DNA of 10,116 nt, taken from positions 1 to 10,116 of the forward strand of contig CABUVF010000072.1 in NCBI GenBank assembly GCA_902494945.1, read 5' to 3'. Positions 6,833 to 10,116 of the stretch are shown one piece after another. Position numbers and translations under genes: made by a program. Source of the DNA: an uncultured Collinsella sp. Its GTDB lineage: Bacteria; Actinomycetota; Coriobacteriia; Coriobacteriales; Coriobacteriaceae. The stretch's first letter is position 1. Each line of letters starts with the position of its first letter. The notes beneath the pieces are model-generated. The model was not told the origin of the DNA and did not search any database. It was given only the letters and a program-made list of their open reading frames with translations.

Positions 6833-8227
6833 TTACTTCTTGCTCTCGGGCAAGACCAGATCCACGGCAGCGTCCTTGGCAGCATCGATGTGCTGAGCCA
6901 CGACCGGCGTCTGCGGAAGGATCAGGTTAAGGACAATGGCCATAATGGCGGTGGGGGTTACGGCATTGGAGCCGATGACGGTGGATACCCAGGCGGGCAT
7001 ACCCTCGCCGGCAAGGCAACCGCTGGCCATCCAGATACCCAGGCCAAAGACGACGGAGGTACCGACGATGGTGGTAGTGCGCTGCGTGAGGCCCTCGCGG
7101 GTGAACATGCGCACGCCGTTCATGGTGATGGTGCCAAAGACGCCGACGGTCGCGCCGCCGATGACGGGCTGCGGGATAGCGGAAAGGACGGCAGAGAGCT
7201 GCGGGAACAGACCGGCGATGGCAAAGACGGCCGCGATGATCACAAAGACCCACTTGTTGACGACCTTGTTGGAGCAGATGATGCCCACGTTCTGGCCAAG
7301 GGCGCTGGTGGGAAGACCGCCCAGCAGGCCGCCGACCATAGAGGTGAGGCCCTGGGACACGATAGCGCCGGAGAGCTCGCGCTCGGTGGGCATACGGTCG
7401 ATGGAGCCCAGGCAGGCGGCGGAGACGTCGCCGATAACCTGGATGGCAACCATGGGGAACACGACAGCGAGGGTAATGCAGACCTCGGGATCAAACTCGA
7501 GCGCGTAGGGCATGAGCTTGGGAAGGGCGAAGACCTGAGCGGTGGCGACGCTGGAGAAGTCGATCATGCCAAAGGGGATGGAGACGATCATGCCGACGAT
7601 CATGCCAAAGAACACGGATCCCAGCTTGAGCGTGCCCTTGCCAAAGTTGGCGAGCGCAAAGACCACGGCGAAGGTGATAAGAGCGACGCACCAGGCCTGC
7701 GGGGTGCCCCATAGCGGCGTACCCATACCGCCGGCCATATACTTGACGGCCGTGGGATAGAGAGAGACGCCAATGGAGAAGATGACCGTACCGGTCACGA
7801 CAGGCGGGAATAGCCACTTGATCTTGCTGTAAGCCAGACCAAAGAGGACTGCGACGGCGCCGCCGACGATCTCGCCGCCCAGCAGCGCACCAAAGCTAAA
7901 GCCCGAGGCGCCCATGGCCTGCAGGGCCGGCAGGAACGCGAACGAAACGCCCATGACGATGGGCAGGCCGCCGCCGATGCGACGGAAGGGGGCAAAGGCC
8001 TGAAGGGCCGTGTCGATCGCCGAAAGAATGAGCGCGACCTGGATGATGTCGGTACTCTGCTGGCTATTAAAGCCGTAGACACCGGCCATGATGACCGCCG
8101 GGGTAATGATGCCGGCAAACGATGCCAGTACGTGCTGAAGGGCACACGGGATCATTTCCTTAACGGGGGGCATGCCCTCGCGAGTGAACAGGGCTTCAGT
8201 GCCGTTCGTAACCGTCTCCTGGGCCAT
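6833..8227 (-). CDS. NCS2-family (uracil-xanthine permease type) nucleobase transporter
   Basis: This 464-residue, very hydrophobic inner-membrane protein has about 12-14 membrane segments, matching the nucleobase:cation symporter-2 family. Family landmarks are the TM1 histidine in QHVLASFAG (H32), the TM8 motif IQVIGDVSA (263-270 region, D267), RELSG at 283-287, GGLPTS at 303-308 and the TM10 motif GQNVG (Q312, N313). The TM8 position that binds substrate in XanQ (Glu272), UraA (Glu241) and UapA (Glu356) is Gln263 here, and the QNxGxxxxT signature ends in Asn320. The transported base may therefore differ from xanthine; uric acid is plausible from context. The start chosen is the ATG that begins MAQETV; 29 further in-frame codons upstream would lie in the AT-rich control region and have no ribosome site. 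It is the first gene of the minus-strand operon, 195 nt before ssnA, and is served by the promoter at 8315-8343. Confidence 0.92.
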   Translation of the reverse strand: MAQETVTNGTEALFTREGMPPVKEMIPCALQHVLASFAGIITPAVIMAGVYGFNSQQSTDIIQVALILSAIDTALQAFAPFRRIGGGLPIVMGVSFAFLPALQAMGASGFSFGALLGGEIVGGAVAVLFGLAYSKIKWLFPPVVTGTVIFSIGVSLYPTAVKYMAGGMGTPLWGTPQAWCVALITFAVVFALANFGKGTLKLGSVFFGMIVGMIVSIPFGMIDFSSVATAQVFALPKLMPYALEFDPEVCITLAVVFPMVAIQVIGDVSAACLGSIDRMPTERELSGAIVSQGLTSMVGGLLGGLPTSALGQNVGIICSNKVVNKWVFVIIAAVFAIAGLFPQLSAVLSAIPQPVIGGATVGVFGTITMNGVRMFTREGLTQRTTTIVGTSVVFGLGIWMASGCLAGEGMPAWVSTVIGSNAVTPTAIMAIVLNLILPQTPVVAQHIDAAKDAAVDLVLPESKK

Positions 8228-8314
8228 TTGACCACCAATCCTCGAAGTAGTTGTTTTCGCATCTAACGCTCTATTGTGACGCAGTGCGGGGTTGAGGTTG
8301 TGCCTTCGTTGCAT

Positions 8315-8343
8315 ATCGTATTAAAGATGATTCTTATTCTCAA
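8315..8343 (-). promoter_or_regulatory. Sigma-70-type promoter for the permease operon
   Basis: On the minus strand the -35 is TTGAGA (8338-8343, 5 of 6 consensus) and the -10 is TACGAT (8315-8320, 4 of 6), with a 17-nt spacer. Transcription would begin near 8307-8309, giving a leader of about 80 nt before the permease ATG. Confidence 0.65.
8328..8342. promoter_or_regulatory. Fur-box-like sequence overlapping the -35
   Basis: The 15-mer tgattcttattctca agrees with the TGATAATnATTATCA Fur-family box at 11 of 14 specified positions. It overlaps the -35 element and spacer of the permease promoter, where a bound repressor would block RNA polymerase. AT-rich sequence gives such matches by chance, so this is only a candidate. 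Confidence 0.3.
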
Positions 8344-8355
8344 TAATAATTTTTT

Positions 8356-8385
8356 GTTATCAGACTATTCTTCAGCTGAGATAAC
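8356..8385. repeat. Interrupted inverted repeat gttatc/gataac, possible operator
   Basis: The half-sites gttatcag (8356-8363) and ctgagataac (8376-8385) are inverted repeats apart from a two-base insertion, with centres about 24 bp apart. They lie just upstream of the permease -35. Binding by the divergent PAS/HTH regulator is conceivable but unproven. Confidence 0.3.
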
Positions 8386-8565
8386 GCATTCCCGCAGGTC
8401 AGGAAAGTGTCTAGTCAAAATAACATCTAACTTTTCTTTTGGTCGACCGCTTACCGCCAAAATCCTACCGTTCGTCTGTATTACGCAATGTACCTGCGGA
8501 TATACGAGATGATGGGCAGCGTGTTACCATGAGAAAAAATTGTTATGAACTCTTCGATAGAACCC

Positions 8566-8572
8566 AAAGGAG
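8566..8572 (+). promoter_or_regulatory. Ribosome binding site that sets a GTG start
   Basis: AAAGGAG ends 6 nt before the GTG at 8579. The in-frame TTG at 8573 touches the site with no spacing, so the GTG is the better start. Confidence 0.85.
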
Positions 8573-8578
8573 TTGCCC

Positions 8579-9235
8579 GTGAACGAGACCGTACGTCGCT
8601 TTTTGCCGATGGTCGATTTCTTGGAACAGGTACTCGGCAAGAACAGCGAAATCGTGTTGCACGATTTCTCGGATCCCGACCACGCCATCGTCGATATTCG
8701 CAACGGCATCGTGAGCGGCCGCAAGGTCGGCGGCCCCGCCACCGATCTGGCACTCAAGATCATGCACGACCCTAAGTATCGCGACCTGCCATTTATCACG
8801 GGCTACGAGGGGCGCGGTGCTGGCGGCAAGACGTTGGAGTCAGCGACGTACTTTATCCGCGAGAATGACGAGATCGTCGGTATGCTCTGCGTCAACACCG
8901 ACCTCTCGACCGTGCGCTCCATCAACGCCATGGCGCAGCAGCTCATGACGTGCTTCGACGCGGCGCCGATGCGCACGGAGCCCGCCCCTATCGAGGTCGA
9001 AAGCCTTTCGGAGTCCACACAGGAGCTCATTGACCGCAGTATTTCCGAGTTGCTCGAAAGCCGCGGAATGGAAGTTTCTTCGCTCGGCCAGGCCGACCGC
9101 GTCGATGTTATCCGCCATCTCAACGGCAACGGCGTGTTTATGCTCAAGGGCGCCGTGGCCTGCGCCGCCACCTCGCTGGGCATCTCGGAGCCCAGCGTCT
9201 ACCGCTACCTGCAAAAAGTCCGCAAGGAGGGCTAA
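8579..9235 (+). CDS. YheO-like PAS domain / helix-turn-helix transcriptional regulator (DauR family)
   Basis: This is a 218-residue cytoplasmic DNA-binding regulator. Residues 5-120 match the YheO-like PAS domain (FLPMVDFLEQVLG, EIVLHDFSD, GPATDLAL near 52-59, then TLESATYFI and GMLCVNTDLS), which usually senses a small ligand. Residues 145-214 are the family's C-terminal DNA-binding domain, with the helix-turn-helix at about 191-214 (AATSLGISEPSVYRYLQKV). DauR, the studied member, controls D-arginine catabolism; here the ligand is unknown. The gene is divergent from the permease-ssnA-ygfK-xdh operon across a 351-nt AT-rich region, the classic layout for a local regulator, so a purine or pathway intermediate is a reasonable guess. 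The rare GTG start is supported by AAAGGAG 6 nt upstream. The gene ends at a strong intrinsic terminator. Confidence 0.9.
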   Translation: MNETVRRFLPMVDFLEQVLGKNSEIVLHDFSDPDHAIVDIRNGIVSGRKVGGPATDLALKIMHDPKYRDLPFITGYEGRGAGGKTLESATYFIRENDEIVGMLCVNTDLSTVRSINAMAQQLMTCFDAAPMRTEPAPIEVESLSESTQELIDRSISELLESRGMEVSSLGQADRVDVIRHLNGNGVFMLKGAVACAATSLGISEPSVYRYLQKVRKEG

Positions 9236-9279
9236 CGAGCAAAATGAAGCGCGGCTCCACAAGCGATTCGTCACTTGAC

Positions 9280-9317
9280 AAAAGACCCTGCAGCTCGCAC
9301 GCGTTGCAGGGTCTTTT
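9280..9317. terminator. Bidirectional intrinsic terminator between the regulator and ridA
   Basis: A perfect 13-bp stem (9280-9292 aaaagaccctgca, 9305-9317 tgcagggtctttt) surrounds a 12-nt loop and is followed by T5 on the plus strand. The same stem gives a T4 tail on the minus strand, so it can end both convergent genes, 44 nt after the regulator stop and 30 nt after the ridA stop. Confidence 0.92.
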
Positions 9318-9347
9318 TGCATGTCATGTTTAGTTGTGGCCAACGCC

Positions 9348-9725
9348 TTAGAGGGCGGCGACGACCTCGATCTCGACCAGACCGCCGGCCGGAAGGGCGG
9401 CAACCTGGAAGGCGCTGCGCGCGGGGAACGGGGCCTCGAACTTGGAGGCGTAGATCTCGTTCACGGCGGCGAAGTCGGCGATGTCGGCCAGGTAGACCGT
9501 GGTCTTGACAACATCGGCAAACGTGGCGCCGGCAGCGGTCAGCAGGGCCTCGACGTTAGCAAGGGACTGCTTAGCCTGGGCCTCGACGCCCTCAGGCATC
9601 TTGCCGGTTGCGGGATCGATGCCCAGCTGGCCGGACAGGAACACCATGTTGCCGGTCTGGATGCCGGGGGAATACGGGCCGATGGCTGCGGGTGCGTTAT
9701 CGGAAGAAACAACGCTCTTGCTCAT
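9348..9725 (-). CDS. ridA: RidA (YjgF/YER057c/UK114) family reactive enamine/imine deaminase
   Basis: This 125-residue protein has the full family length (E. coli RidA has 128). RidA hydrolyses 2-aminoacrylate and related enamine/imine intermediates to 2-keto acids and ammonia, protecting PLP enzymes. Visible landmarks are APAAIGPYSP (11-20), FLSGQLGIDP (29-38), NVEALL, and the C-terminal PARSAFQVAALP and VEIEVVA segments. R103 and E118 match the catalytic Arg105 and Glu120 of E. coli RidA with identical 15-residue spacing, so it should be active. The start follows AAGGAG with 6-nt spacing; an in-frame ATG 19 codons upstream falls in the leader hairpin. It has its own promoter and is not part of the purine operon, but 2-aminoacrylate is formed by diaminopropionate ammonia-lyase (YgeX), a common member of that cluster, so a functional link is possible. 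Confidence 0.95.
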   Translation of the reverse strand: MSKSVVSSDNAPAAIGPYSPGIQTGNMVFLSGQLGIDPATGKMPEGVEAQAKQSLANVEALLTAAGATFADVVKTTVYLADIADFAAVNEIYASKFEAPFPARSAFQVAALPAGGLVEIEVVAAL

Positions 9726-9756
9726 GCTCTTCTCCTTACAAGCAAAAGGGAACGGG

Positions 9757-9804
9757 AGCGCGGCATTCATACCGGGAGGCACAGTTCGGGCTGAATGCCG
9801 CGCT
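9757..9804 (-). repeat. Perfect 13-bp hairpin at the predicted 5' end of the ridA mRNA
   Basis: The arms 9757-9769 (agcgcggcattca) and 9792-9804 (tgaatgccgcgct) are perfectly complementary around a 22-nt loop. The hairpin lies between the ridA promoter and its ribosome site, with its outer arm starting almost at the predicted transcription start. Roles could be mRNA stabilisation, attenuation or protein binding. There is only a short T4 on the ridA side, separated from the stem by about 8 nt, so it is not a clear terminator. Confidence 0.7.
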
Positions 9805-9812
9805 TGATTGGG

Positions 9813-9841
9813 ATAGTAGGGGATGATTTTGCCAGATGCAA
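9813..9841 (-). promoter_or_regulatory. ridA promoter
   Basis: On the minus strand the -35 is TTGCAT (9836-9841) and the -10 is TACTAT (9813-9818), with a 17-nt spacer. The start point would be near 9805-9806. The perfect palindrome gataattatc (9842-9851) abuts the -35 and could be an operator. Confidence 0.55.
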
Positions 9842-9851
9842 GATAATTATC

Positions 9852-10023
9852 AGATTACGAGAATATTTTATCGCCCAACGGTTTCCCAGGACCGCTGAAC
9901 GGTTCTTATGTGGAGCAGCCAGTCCAAGCTGCTGAAGACTTTATCCCGCTTGAAGCACGGACATCGTCCATCGCGACGGCGCCACTATACTTTTGAGTAT
10001 CTGAGCATTTTGAAAGGCAGGAT
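9852..10023 (+). other. Non-coding stretch upstream of the U32 gene
   Basis: No gene is supported here. It contains a direct repeat aacggtt (9877-9883 and 9898-9904, 21 bp apart), a 6-bp stem (9914-9919 with 9928-9933), and a good -10-like tatact at 9986-9991 that lacks a matching -35. The tatact overlaps a 5-bp inverted repeat atact/agtat. A promoter for the downstream gene probably lies here. Confidence 0.5.
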
Positions 10024-10116
10024 ATGACCGCAACCGCCAGTCGAACCACCAACCGCAGACCCGAGCTTTTGGCGCCCGCCGGAGGGCCTGAGCCCTTTGC
10101 CGCCGCACTCGCCGCC
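10024..10116 (+). CDS. U32-family peptidase / collagenase-like protein (partial, N-terminus only)
   Basis: Only the first 31 codons are present before the window ends. Residues 13-31 read PELLAPAGGPEPFAAALAA, which matches the highly characteristic PELLAPAGxxExxxAA N-terminus of U32 peptidases (YhbU/YegQ/RlhA type); the expected next motif, GADAVY, lies outside. The ATG is preceded by AAAGGCAGGA with suitable spacing. Family members include proteases and the RNA-hydroxylation enzymes TrhP and RlhA, so the exact role cannot be chosen from this fragment. It appears unrelated to the purine operon. Confidence 0.8.
   Translation, partial: MTATASRTTNRRPELLAPAGGPEPFAAALAA

Larger units (their letters stand above)
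8228..8578. other. AT-rich divergent control region between the permease operon and the regulator gene
   Basis: These 351 nt contain no convincing gene. They are markedly AT-richer than the flanking genes, especially 8320-8440. They hold a promoter for the leftward operon, a Fur-box-like 15-mer, an inverted repeat at 8356-8385, an 8-bp palindrome ggtcgacc at 8441-8448, and the rightward ribosome site. I could not identify a confident promoter for the rightward regulator: tatacg at 8501-8506 is a possible -10 without a matching -35. Confidence 0.75.

Noticed and set aside
8441..8448. Perfect palindrome ggtcgacc, and accgc/taccgcc repeats beside it
   Set aside because: Eight bases are expected by chance in a region this size; there is no second copy to suggest an operator.
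8392..8499. 8-bp inverted repeat ccgcaggt/acctgcgg about 100 nt apart
   Set aside because: About one such pair is expected by chance in a 350-nt region.
8276..8512. Plus-strand 78-codon open frame in the divergent control region
   Set aside because: It covers the AT-rich promoter region, has no ribosome site and no protein-like pattern, and would overlap the promoter and putative operators.

Overview
The window reads as a high-GC anaerobic gut bacterium, most likely Coriobacteriia and Collinsella-like. That assignment is inferred from gene content, GC-rich genes between AT-rich promoters and strong AGGAG ribosome sites; no rRNA or marker gene is present. No mobile element, CRISPR array, tRNA or rRNA was seen.

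Positions 1-8227 carry five minus-strand genes running right to left: an NCS2 purine/uracil permease, ssnA (amidohydrolase), ygfK (flavin/iron-sulfur oxidoreductase), a four-cluster RnfB-like ferredoxin, and a selenium-dependent xanthine dehydrogenase-type molybdenum hydroxylase that runs off the left edge. ygfK, ssnA and xdh-type genes are the hallmark set of the selenium-dependent molybdenum hydroxylase system, and they belong to the cluster linked to anaerobic uric acid/purine breakdown by gut bacteria. A coherent reading is that the permease imports a purine, the molybdenum enzyme adds or removes oxygen on the ring, the ferredoxin and YgfK carry electrons, and SsnA acts hydrolytically on an intermediate. 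The last three genes are tightly packed (11-12 nt gaps). The permease-ssnA and ssnA-ygfK gaps (195 and 150 nt) are rich in strong RNA hairpins, including a compact three-way junction just upstream of ssnA.

Positions 8228-8578 form an AT-rich divergent control region with a good sigma-70-type promoter for the permease operon. On its other side is a plus-strand YheO-like PAS/HTH regulator (8579-9235), the obvious candidate regulator of the operon. It ends at a strong bidirectional terminator shared with a convergent ridA gene (9348-9725, minus), whose predicted mRNA begins with a 13-bp hairpin. After a non-coding stretch, the first 31 codons of a U32-family peptidase-like gene run off the right edge.

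The main oddities are: an NCS2 transporter with Gln where the family has its substrate-binding Glu; an RnfB-like ferredoxin with no FAD subunit in view; the structured ssnA leader; and a Fur-box-like sequence overlapping the permease promoter.
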